19,915 nucleotides of DNA from the NCBI GenBank assembly GCA_021159445.1, contig JAGGRV010000512.1, positions 1 through 19,915 of the forward strand, written 5' to 3'. The DNA comes from Deltaproteobacteria bacterium (GTDB lineage Bacteria > Desulfobacterota > Dissulfuribacteria > Dissulfuribacterales > UBA3076). A program made the translations under genes and the position numbers. Shown in pieces: positions 13,998 through 19,915 of this stretch; the first letter of the stretch is position 1; every line of letters starts with the position of its first letter. The notes under the pieces were generated by a model, which saw only the letters and a program-made list of their open reading frames with translations, ran no database searches and had not been told where the DNA came from.

Positions 13998-15007
13998 AAA
14001 ACAAGACTATTCTCCTAGAACATGGAAGTGGCGGCCTTGCCAGCCAGGAGCTTATAAGCCGGCTCTTTCTGACCCATCTGGGCAATCCGGTTCTCTCCTC
14101 TCTTGAAGACAGCGCAATTATAGAGACCAGTATCGGTCGGCTTGCCTTTTCTACTGACAGCTATACGGTTGATCCTATATTTTTTCCTGGCGGGGACATT
14201 GGTTTACTGGCGGTCCATGGCACTATAAACGACATTGCGATGCGCGGTGCGCGTCCTCTATGCCTGAGCCTTGGAGTGATTCTGGAAGAGGGTCTACTGA
14301 TATCTGATCTGGAAAATGTTGTTCTATCCATCAAGGAGGCGTCTGAAAAAGCAGGGGTGCCGGTTGTAACCGGAGACACCAAGGTAGTGCCCAAGGGCAA
14401 GGGAGACAAAGTCTTCATCAATACCTCAGGCATAGGAATAGTGCCTGACGGGATAAACATATCTGTCAAAGAGGCAAGACCTGGAGATATCATAATGCTT
14501 TCTGGTACTATTGCAGACCATGGTGTCGCCATCCTGACTCGTCGAGCCGGGATCTCTATCCAAGGGGATCTCAAGAGCGACACCATGGCCCTGCACAGGC
14601 TTGTACAGTTATTGGTTGAGACCTTGCCGGAGGCGGTTCATACACTGAGGGACCCAACACGGGGAGGGATCGCCACAGCTTTTAATGAAATAGCCAAGAC
14701 CGCAGGGGTCGGGATGGATATAGAGGAATCCAAAATACCTATCAGACCCGAAGTGGAAGCCGCCTGCGAACTCCTGGGCCTGGACCCGCTCTATCTCGCA
14801 AGCGAAGGGAAGTTCCTGGCCCTGATAGCCCCTGAGTACGCGGCACAGGCACTTGATATGATACGCTTACAGCCAGAGGGCAGGGACGCGGCTATCATTG
14901 GCAAGGTCACCAAGGACCCATCAGGCAGGGTCGTACTGAAGACTGCGGTTGGCGGGGCAAGACTAGTAGAGTCCCTGAGTGGTGAGCCGCTCCCCAGGAT
15001 TTGTTGA
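13994..15007 (+). CDS. hypE: HypE, cyanide-donor protein of hydrogenase maturation
   Basis: HypE dehydrates the carbamoylated C-terminal cysteine with ATP to a thiocyanate and hands the cyanide to the HypCD complex. The sequence shows ILLEHGSGG (residues 6-14), EDSAII, FSTDSYTVDPIFFPGGDIG, the GDTKVVPKGKGDK loop, DPTRGG and the obligatory ending PRIC with the acceptor Cys337. The best start is TTG 13994, which overlaps the hypD stop as TTGA, lies behind GGGAGA (13983-13988) and gives the usual 337-residue length. The longer frame from ATG 13910 would add a non-homologous leader inside hypD. A TTG start may limit expression relative to the neighbours. Confidence 0.93.
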   Translation: MKNKTILLEHGSGGLASQELISRLFLTHLGNPVLSSLEDSAIIETSIGRLAFSTDSYTVDPIFFPGGDIGLLAVHGTINDIAMRGARPLCLSLGVILEEGLLISDLENVVLSIKEASEKAGVPVVTGDTKVVPKGKGDKVFINTSGIGIVPDGINISVKEARPGDIIMLSGTIADHGVAILTRRAGISIQGDLKSDTMALHRLVQLLVETLPEAVHTLRDPTRGGIATAFNEIAKTAGVGMDIEESKIPIRPEVEAACELLGLDPLYLASEGKFLALIAPEYAAQALDMIRLQPEGRDAAIIGKVTKDPSGRVVLKTAVGGARLVESLSGEPLPRIC

Positions 15008-15033
15008 CTACCATAAATTGGCGTTAAAGAACG

Positions 15034-15381
15034 ATGCATGAGCTGTCACTTGCACATGAATTGCTAAAGAAACTCTGTTCCCTGGCAAAGCAACATCATG
15101 CCGACAGAATCCTGGAGGTCAATGTGGCAATAGGGCCCCTGTCCGGCATAGTGGCAGACTCTTTCCGCTTTGGCTTTGAAGCCCTGGCACCGGCCAATTC
15201 TGTTACCAGGGGTGCCGTTCTGGTAATAGATAGCCCACTCCCTTCCTATAAATGCATACATTGCGGTAATATCCTTGAGTCTCAAAAGACACATCCAGGC
15301 TGTTGTCTCAGGTGCAACAGGACTAATTTCATATTGTGTGGCGGAGACGAGTTGCTCCTGTTGCAGATTAAAATAGAGTAG
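15034..15381 (+). CDS. hypA: HypA, nickel-delivery metallochaperone
   Basis: HypA delivers nickel together with HypB to the large subunit after the iron group has been inserted. The first residues MHELSLA carry the nickel-binding His2 and Glu3. The structural zinc site is made by two CxxC pairs, CIHC and CLRC, near residues 70-100. The 115-residue length is normal. It starts 26 bases after hypE and ends 9 bases before hypB, so it is in the same operon; no strong Shine-Dalgarno precedes ATG 15034 (AAAGAACG only). Confidence 0.93.
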   Translation: MHELSLAHELLKKLCSLAKQHHADRILEVNVAIGPLSGIVADSFRFGFEALAPANSVTRGAVLVIDSPLPSYKCIHCGNILESQKTHPGCCLRCNRTNFILCGGDELLLLQIKIE

Positions 15382-15390
15382 AGGCAAATC

Positions 15391-16110
15391 ATGTGTGAAA
15401 CTTGTGGATGTCAAACAATACATCATCATACATCACATAGAAGGGTAGTGGATGTCTTCGAAGGCCTCTTGGATGCAAATAACGCCCAGGCAGAGGCCAA
15501 CAGGAGACACATAGAGGCCATGGGTGCAGTGGCCATAAACATGATAAGCGGCCCGGGGTCAGGCAAGACTACCCTCCTGGAAAAGACCATTGATCTTTTG
15601 AAGACACGGCTCCGTATAGGCGTTATAGAAGGGGACATTGAAACTGAGCTGGATGCAGACCGCATACGGGCCAAGGGGGTGCCGGTGGTCCAACTCACTA
15701 CAGGCGGGGCGTGTCACCTGGATGCCCCCCTGATTCACCAGGGAATTCATTCCTTAGAGAGGCAGTTGAACGGGCGCGGGCTTGACCTTTTATTTATTGA
15801 AAACGTTGGAAACCTGGTATGCCCTGCCACCTTTGACCTCGGAGAACACAGAAGAGTGGTATTAGTCTCAGTCCCGGAAGGATCGGACAAACCAACCAAA
15901 TATCCAAAGGCCTTTATGAGTTCTCATGCCTTTATTATTACCAAAAAAGACGTATTGCCCTATTTTGATTTCTCGCTGGAAAAGGCCGAGATCGAGGCAC
16001 TGAAACTCAATCCAAAGTTGTCTGTCATATCTTTGTCCGCTTTTACAGGAGAAGGTCTTGATGCATGGGTCTCATATTTGAGGTCTTTAGAGAATAGAGG
16101 ACGACCATGA
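15391..16110 (+). CDS. hypB: HypB, GTPase for nickel insertion
   Basis: HypB is a SIMIBI-class GTPase that drives nickel transfer to the hydrogenase with HypA. The N-terminus has MCETCGC (C2, C5, C7), the high-affinity nickel motif CxxCGC, followed by a short histidine group (HHHTSH, 11-16) in place of the long His-rich stretch of some homologues. The G domain has Walker A GPGSGKT (54-60), the switch region GDIETELDADRI, the metal site GGACHLD (C108, H109), ENVGNLVCP (137-145, including C144) and TKKD (184-187). The 239-residue length is normal. It is the last gene of the hyp operon. No protease gene follows it. Confidence 0.94.
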   Translation: MCETCGCQTIHHHTSHRRVVDVFEGLLDANNAQAEANRRHIEAMGAVAINMISGPGSGKTTLLEKTIDLLKTRLRIGVIEGDIETELDADRIRAKGVPVVQLTTGGACHLDAPLIHQGIHSLERQLNGRGLDLLFIENVGNLVCPATFDLGEHRRVVLVSVPEGSDKPTKYPKAFMSSHAFIITKKDVLPYFDFSLEKAEIEALKLNPKLSVISLSAFTGEGLDAWVSYLRSLENRGRP

Positions 16111-16168
16111 AAAATTGACTTTCCTTTGGGAATAGCGGAGGGGGAACGAAGCTCACCGAGGCCGGGAG

Positions 16169-16224
16169 AGAATATGCCATGATCTATTAACCGCGCTGTC
16201 TCTAATATTCCGGGGGCATATTCT
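16169..16224. terminator. Inverted repeat after hypB, possible terminator region
   Basis: A perfect 10-base inverted repeat, AGAATATGCC (16169-16178) and GGCATATTCT (16215-16224), lies about 60 bases past the hypB stop and just before the end of the minus-strand flavoprotein remnant. The 36-base loop and absence of a T-tract make ordinary intrinsic termination uncertain, but the site is where both converging transcripts would have to stop. Confidence 0.3.
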
Positions 16225-16228
16225 TAAG

Positions 16229-16400
16229 CTATGCCAGGGAAAAGACAGGGCCGTCCTTGCACACAAACTCATGGCCGATATTGCAGCGGCCACACATGAC
16301 GATACCACATTTCATGTGCATTTTCAGGGAAAGGATGATCCTCTCCGGAGGGAACCCCACTTTTTCCAGGCTGTGTAAACTTGATCATGATGGGCAGGCT
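16229..16400 (-). pseudogene. C-terminal remnant of a second hydrogenase gamma-like flavoprotein
   Basis: Read on the minus strand, the sequence gives a degraded NAD(P)-binding end (PIMIKF, one frame) and, after a frameshift near 16375, LEKVGFPPERIILSLKMHMKCG, then MCGRCNIGHEFVCKDGPVFSLA and a stop (16231-16229). This is the C-terminal [2Fe-2S] part of the FAD/NAD(P) gamma-subunit family, with the four cysteines in the same spacing (C-x4-C-x2-C-x7-C) as C268-C284 of the intact hydG at 8282-9190. The rest of the gene is missing, and a MITE (16418-16576) sits directly upstream of the remnant. It may be the trace of a second hydrogenase or of a related electron-transfer complex. Confidence 0.75.
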
Positions 16401-16417
16401 TAATACGTCTCATAAGA

Positions 16418-16576
16418 GTAACCTTTCACGGGCTTACAACGCCCGTTTTACTGCGACCCACCGAACTGTAAGCGTTTACAGGGTGCTGCAGATGCGAGGC
16501 GGAGGGTACGCAGACGTACTTCCTGTACTTCAAGTGCCCGACAACAAAGCAGATGCGGTGTCCTGTGAACGCTTAC
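16418..16576. mobile_element. 159-bp MITE with 8-bp target-site duplication
   Basis: The ends GTAACCTTTCACGGG (16418-16432) and CCTGTGAACGCTTAC (16562-16576) are inverted repeats (12 of 15 match). An exact 8-base direct repeat, TCATAAGA, flanks the element (16410-16417 and 16577-16584). Inside, GTAAGCGTTTACAGG at 16468-16482 pairs even better with the right end (14 of 15), so the element looks composite or nested. The left part holds a hairpin (ACGGGC / GCCCGT, 16428-16446) followed by TTTT. The ends share GTAAnCnnTTCAC with the element at 2350-2495. Confidence 0.7.
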
Positions 16577-16584
16577 TCATAAGA

Positions 16585-16748
16585 ACAGTTCTTTTAGCTT
16601 GTGCTTATCGGTTTTCAGGATCTCGGGTTTTCCGGAATAGGCAATTTTCCCCAGTTTAATTAATTTCTTAAACCTTCAGCTATGCTGATGGTCCCAGCTT
16701 TGCTATGCGGGTAAGTGGGAGTATTTTTTCACCGCCCGCTTCGCTCAA
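16585..16748. other. Non-coding stretch with a short protein-like minus-strand frame
   Basis: Beyond the MITE a short minus-strand frame (about 16587-16685) reads KKLIKLGKIAYSGKPEIL and then KTDKHKLKELFL before a stop. Its composition looks like the end of a real protein, possibly the gene that once lay next to the flavoprotein remnant, but I do not recognise it. Nothing else is seen here. Confidence 0.3.
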
Positions 16749-16923
16749 GACGCAAAGTTCGCAGAGAAAAAAATATGTTTACGCAAAAACCATAGTATAT
16801 GGTCATTCAAAGCATATATACCGACGAATAGAATTGTATAGTTGCCATAAGGTTTGTAGCTTTTGTTTTCCTTCCTTTCAAAGGAAAACAAAAAGGAAGT
16901 AAACTTAGCGTTCTTTGCGCCTG
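16749..16923. repeat. Dispersed repeat with inverted ends around an AT-rich hairpin
   Basis: The left end GACGCAAAGTTCGCAGAG (about 16750-16767) and the right end CTTAGCGTTCTTTGCGCCTG (16904-16923) are imperfect inverted copies of one motif (GCAAAG-nn-CGCnnAG). The same 20-base right-end sequence occurs again, exactly, at 17745-17764. Inside, a perfect 13-base hairpin TTTTGTTTTCCTT / AAGGAAAACAAAA (16861-16873 and 16881-16893) is present. The piece carries no gene and looks like a small non-autonomous repeat. Confidence 0.55.
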
Positions 16924-17044
16924 GTTCCCTAAAGGTGTGCAGAAAGAGGTAAGAAATTGATAGACAATGATGAGGGCATTTGGGATATATTAGAATAACG
17001 CAGTTACATAGCAACGTCCCCCATTACAGTTTGAAAAAAGTATC

Positions 17045-17083
17045 TTGACAAATCAATTGCCGATGTATACCATATAGGTATAC
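17045..17083 (+). promoter_or_regulatory. Promoter and palindromic operator of dinJ-yafQ
   Basis: TTGACA (17045-17050) is a consensus -35 box; 17 bases on, TACCAT (17068-17073) is the best-placed -10. Overlapping the -10 is the palindrome GTATACCATATAGGTATAC (17065-17083), with perfect 7-base arms around ATATA. This position is ideal for autorepression by the antitoxin or the toxin-antitoxin complex. Confidence 0.7.
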
Positions 17084-17119
17084 AAAAAGTACAATACAAA
17101 AAAGGAAGGTAAATAGCAA

Positions 17120-17377
17120 ATGGCAAAAACGGCAATGACACATGCAAGACTTACGCCGGAAATAAAAGAAAAGGCTGAGACCATTCTTAAAGAACTGGGA
17201 ATTTCCATTTCTGCTGCGTATGAGATGTTTTATCGACAGATTATTGCTCATCAGGGCATTCCATTTGATTTGCATCTTCCAAATAAAGATACGCTCCAGG
17301 CAATGCAGGACGCAAGAGACGGCAAGGGGAAAAGATACGATAGCGTAAACAAAATGTTTGAAGATTTGAAAGTTTGA
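17120..17377 (+). CDS. dinJ: RelB/DinJ-family antitoxin
   Basis: This antitoxin neutralises the YafQ-like toxin encoded next and represses their promoter through its N-terminal ribbon-helix-helix. The 85 residues open with MAKTAMTHARLTPEIKEKAETILKELGISISAAYEMFYRQII, the RelB/DinJ ribbon-helix-helix pattern; the C-terminal half (residues 45-85) is the charged toxin-wrapping tail ending YDSVNKMFEDLKV. ATG 17120 follows AAGGAAGG (17102-17109). The stop overlaps the toxin ATG by one base (TGATG), the usual coupling. The palindrome at 17065-17083 is the likely operator. Confidence 0.9.
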   Translation: MAKTAMTHARLTPEIKEKAETILKELGISISAAYEMFYRQIIAHQGIPFDLHLPNKDTLQAMQDARDGKGKRYDSVNKMFEDLKV

Positions 17378-17646
17378 TGCTGCCGATTCGTCCGACATCC
17401 AGATTTAAAAAAGATTTGAAAAGGGCCGCGAAGCAGAGTCGAAATATAAAAAAACTGCAACAGGTTCTTGAGCAGTTGGCCATTCCTGCTCCTTTGCCTT
17501 CAAAGCACAAAGACCACAAACTGAAAGGAGATTGGATAGATTTTCGGGAATGCCATATTGAACCTGACTGGTTACTGATTTATACAATATCAGATTTCGA
17601 ACTTAGACCGGTTCGCCTTGGCACGCATTCTGAGTTATTTGATTGA
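17377..17646 (+). CDS. yafQ: YafQ-family mRNA interferase toxin
   Basis: This RelE-superfamily ribosome-dependent endoribonuclease is held in check by the antitoxin before it. The 89 residues contain the YafQ pattern: TSRFKKDLKRA at the start, a helical stretch, then LPSKHKDHKLKGDWIDFRECHIEPDWLLIYTI, with the conserved histidines of the active site (two in KHKDHKL, one in ECHIEPDW) and the Asp-Trp pair, and a last conserved His near the end (GTHSELF). ATG 17377 overlaps the antitoxin stop; the TTG at 17374 in the same frame is less likely. No active-site residue appears to be lost. Confidence 0.9.
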   Translation: MLPIRPTSRFKKDLKRAAKQSRNIKKLQQVLEQLAIPAPLPSKHKDHKLKGDWIDFRECHIEPDWLLIYTISDFELRPVRLGTHSELFD

Positions 17647-17817
17647 ACGATCAAAAAAGCAGGGGGTTCTTGATGAATAAGTTAACAAAGTTACCAACGT
17701 TTACCCCTAGTGACAATGTGCCAACGTCTCCTAGATCACAACCCTTAGCGTTCTTTGCGCCTGCAGTGAACAGTATTTAGACAAAGACCCTTTTAGGGTC
17801 ACCATCCAAGCCACCCT
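17647..17817. repeat. Intergenic stretch with an exact repeat copy and small hairpins
   Basis: No gene is seen. The 20-base sequence CTTAGCGTTCTTTGCGCCTG (17745-17764) exactly repeats 16904-16923, so the two copies bracket the dinJ-yafQ pair in direct orientation about 840 bases apart. Just after it is a small palindrome GACCC-TTTTA-GGGTC (17787-17801), and a second hairpin of the type CCACCC / GGGGTGG follows near 17812-17830. Confidence 0.5.
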
Positions 17818-18045
17818 TTTTAGGGGTGGTAATTGACTGAATAGATGTGATGGCAGATTTCCAAGACCTCACGGACCTGATCACCATTAAATAACGTGGT
17901 CTTTCCTGCCCCGTTAGGGCCGGTAATTCCGATGATTGAGTTTTTTGGAACTTCTAAGGAGAAATCATCAAGGGCAATGGTCCCATCGAAATTCTTGTTG
18001 GCGTTTATGACCGGAATCTTCTACATAGGTTATTTTATCACTCAT
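17818..18045 (-). pseudogene. Broken LivG-like ABC transporter ATPase
   Basis: On the minus strand, MSDKITYVE (from ATG 18045, behind GGAG) and then, after a frameshift near 18020, INANKNFDGTIALDDFSLEV followed by PKNSIIGITGPNGAGKTTLFN correspond to the N-terminus of a branched-chain amino acid ABC transporter ATPase (LivG type), with an intact Walker A motif GPNGAGKTT. After LFN the frame continues into about 20 unrelated residues and stops near 17818, so Walker B, the signature and everything between are missing. The IS element begins about 35 bases upstream of its start. Confidence 0.75.
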
Positions 18046-18075
18046 AACTCCATGAAAATAAAAGAAAACTAAACT

Positions 18076-19809
18076 TTAATGGTGTAGTAACAATTTTTTC
18101 TCAATTTCTTCCAATTTAAATATTTCCCAAAGTTTTTTCTGTACAGCACTTCTTTCAGTAATTCTTCGTTCAGCTTCTGTAGAACTATAAATCATAACGA
18201 CCTCTTGAATATCTGTCAGTTCATCTTTAAGTACATTTATGCTCATTTTGTATCCTGCTTGTTCTGTCATCCATTGCATAACTCTCATAAGAATCATCGA
18301 AACGACGCAACAAAAAACATAAGCCCGAATCTTCGAATCCGTCCAATGTCTGATCGGTCGAAAACGTATTATCGTGATGTCTTTGAGTAGATGAAAATCA
18401 TCTTCAATAATATTTTTTTCATTATATGTATCGATCAAATATCCTGTTTCTGCCTCCAGCATATTAGAAAATATAAGACTTTTACCAAACCGTTTTTCTC
18501 GTTCTTTGATTTCCTTTTTATTTTCTTCAAAATGAAGTTTTCTATCATGTATTGATATCTTAATGCATTTCCCATATCTACTTTTTTTCTTCATCGTATT
18601 AATTCCCTGAGTAATAAATTTAGGTGTCTTTTTGTAACTTTCCCACTTTTTAATAACCTCATATTTTAATTTCTCAATTCCTCTTCTCAATGAATGTATC
18701 TTCTTGCGTTTTGTAGCTGCATTAAATGTGAGAACAATGACACATTCCATGCCCATCACATTTTTCTTGCATCGGTAATAGCACCTGTCCTTCCAAACCC
18801 CATGGTATTTATCAAGTTCTATACCAATGAGATCTTCATGATGTGAAGGAACTAGAGCACCTACCCAGTTGATTTTCCCAACCATATTCGAAAAATTCTC
18901 CTTGCTGTTGTTACCTTTGTCGAGAACAAGAACTAAATCTGATTCAGATCCACAAAGCTTTTTAAGTGAAATAATTAGATCAGCCAAAATAAGAGAAAAA
19001 AGTTTACTGCCATGACAATTAGCTCTATAGATACGGCTGATCAGCGGAATGCCAAAAGATTTTTCTACGGCCATAAGTAGTCCAATATGTCTGAGGTAGT
19101 TTTTTGAATCTTTACTATGGCAGGTATTGGCTAATTTTGAACTTTTTGGTTCTTCGATATAAGTATAGAAATTCGTGGTATCATAACAAATAACACTGGG
19201 GGAGAGAGTCATTAACTGATCAATGCGATAAAAGAGTTCCGTTTCAATGGCAGTAAAAATTGTGTCGTCAATACACGCAAAAGGATCACTCTCAATTTTT
19301 TCTTTTTTTCTTCGCTTTTGAAGTTCTTTTTCCGATATTATACCGTCAGTTGCATACCAAAAGTTTTTACCAGTAAAATTATTCGGTTTGATATTCATCA
19401 ATTCCGGGAGGATAGTCTTTTTTAACCATCCGCTCATTTTCTCTTTGCTAGTAGCATGATCTAAACGGTTAACGATTGTTACGAAAAAATAAATCCATAG
19501 ATTTGTTTCAAACCGTTTACCATTAATATGTTTCATCAAAATTTGTGGTAACTCAATTTCAAAAGCTGTCTGATAAGCAGCCGCTATGAGACCGAAGTTC
19601 CGAGTTTTTACTTTAACCGGAGCTCTTTTTTCTTTAACGCATTTTAAAATTTTCTCAGCAGTTCCAAGATATGTTGCACGGGTACAAACTCTACTTTTCC
19701 CTGATCCCCGAGTTTTTCCAAAATCTTTTTTATTTATCTTTTCACGATATGTTTCCTGGTAAACATAATAAGTCTTATCGCCCTGGTTCCTTGTTATGAT
19801 CGTCCCCAC
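18076..19809 (-). CDS. IS1634-family DDE transposase
   Basis: This 577-residue transposase has the features of the IS1634 branch of the IS4 superfamily. They are: the N-terminal DNA-binding part with TYLGTAEKIL; the first catalytic aspartate in VICYDTTNFYTY (D210); the second in LVLVLDKGNN (D297); a lysine-rich middle; and the third acidic residue in IIEDDFHLLKD (E469), followed by the typical RPIRHWTDSKIRAYVFCCVVSM. The frame is intact, so the element may be active. Its A+T-rich codon use differs from the hydrogenase genes, consistent with separate origin. The last codons (LLLHH) run through the left terminal inverted repeat. The start ATG 19809 is followed on the outside by about 75 bases to the other repeat. 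Confidence 0.92.
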   Translation of the reverse strand: MGTIITRNQGDKTYYVYQETYREKINKKDFGKTRGSGKSRVCTRATYLGTAEKILKCVKEKRAPVKVKTRNFGLIAAAYQTAFEIELPQILMKHINGKRFETNLWIYFFVTIVNRLDHATSKEKMSGWLKKTILPELMNIKPNNFTGKNFWYATDGIISEKELQKRRKKEKIESDPFACIDDTIFTAIETELFYRIDQLMTLSPSVICYDTTNFYTYIEEPKSSKLANTCHSKDSKNYLRHIGLLMAVEKSFGIPLISRIYRANCHGSKLFSLILADLIISLKKLCGSESDLVLVLDKGNNSKENFSNMVGKINWVGALVPSHHEDLIGIELDKYHGVWKDRCYYRCKKNVMGMECVIVLTFNAATKRKKIHSLRRGIEKLKYEVIKKWESYKKTPKFITQGINTMKKKSRYGKCIKISIHDRKLHFEENKKEIKEREKRFGKSLIFSNMLEAETGYLIDTYNEKNIIEDDFHLLKDITIIRFRPIRHWTDSKIRAYVFCCVVSMILMRVMQWMTEQAGYKMSINVLKDELTDIQEVVMIYSSTEAERRITERSAVQKKLWEIFKLEEIEKKLLLHH

Positions 19810-19899
19810 AATTAACTCCCTTAAAATTTATATTGATACACTTTATTATAAAAGTCAAGGTAAATGGGCCTTAAGGGGTTATGAAACTATTACTACACT
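18081..19899. mobile_element. IS1634-family insertion sequence with inverted repeats
   Basis: The ends GGTGTAGTAACAATTT (18081-18096) and AAACTATTACTACACT (19884-19899) are inverted repeats of about 16 bases with three mismatches, enclosing the transposase. The element would be about 1.8 kb. The repeat may extend outward by a few bases if a gap is allowed (TTAAAG / TAAAG). I could not define a target-site duplication, partly because the window ends 16 bases beyond the right repeat. Confidence 0.75.
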
Positions 19900-19915
19900 A
19901 AAGAATCTAAAAAAA

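Noticed and set aside
16468..16576. A separate 109-bp element with ends GTAAGCGTTTACAGG / CCTGTGAACGCTTAC
   Set aside because: The ends pair well, but no target duplication flanks this interval, whereas the 8-base repeat brackets the longer 16418-16576 element, so it is treated as an internal part.
17673..17720. A small ORF after yafQ starting at ATG 17673
   Set aside because: It stops after about a dozen codons and has no recognisable content.
18070..19915. A target-site duplication of the IS1634-family element
   Set aside because: Comparing bases outside both inverted repeats gave no convincing matching direct repeat, and the outer edge of the repeats is uncertain by several bases.

Overview
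This window looks like part of the genome of an anaerobic bacterium with moderate G+C. The coding style, the archaeal/deltaproteobacterial type of NAD(P)-linked hydrogenase, and the many small repeats and decayed genes fit Desulfobacterota, Nitrospirota or a similar lineage. No marker gene is present that would settle the taxonomy.

The core (about 6.07-16.11 kb) is an intact hydrogen-metabolism locus made of two divergent operons. On the minus strand is a four-gene group 3b [NiFe] hydrogenase (sulfhydrogenase type) in the order beta, gamma, delta, alpha. Electrons would pass between H2 at the NiFe site (alpha), the Fe-S relay (delta, beta) and NAD(P)(H) at the flavoprotein (gamma). On the plus strand is a complete pleiotropic maturation operon, hypF-C-D-E-A-B. 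It makes the Fe(CN)2CO group (HypF, E, C, D) and inserts nickel (HypA, B). No hydrogenase-specific endopeptidase is encoded here, and the large subunit ends exactly at the last metal-ligand motif, so it has no C-terminal tail to cleave.

The left flank (1-6.07 kb) is accessory DNA in decay. It holds a truncated type I methylase (hsdM), an hsdS whose second recognition domain is internally shortened, and a rhuM gene that has become fused in frame to hsdS. The fusion was caused by a 146-bp hairpin-like MITE that still carries an 8-bp target-site duplication. Then come a truncated ABC substrate-binding protein abutting a truncated antitoxin-like ORF, an intact HigBA toxin-antitoxin pair with a promoter-operator, a DUF6933-type gene, and a frameshifted TauE/SafE permease.

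The right flank (16.1-19.9 kb) holds a remnant of a second hydrogenase gamma-like flavoprotein, a second MITE with the same terminal sequence and the same 8-bp duplication length, other dispersed repeats, a DinJ/YafQ toxin-antitoxin pair with a palindromic operator, a broken LivG-like ATPase, and an IS1634-family insertion sequence with recognisable inverted repeats. The overall picture is a conserved hydrogenase/maturation island flanked on both sides by mobile-element-driven decay.
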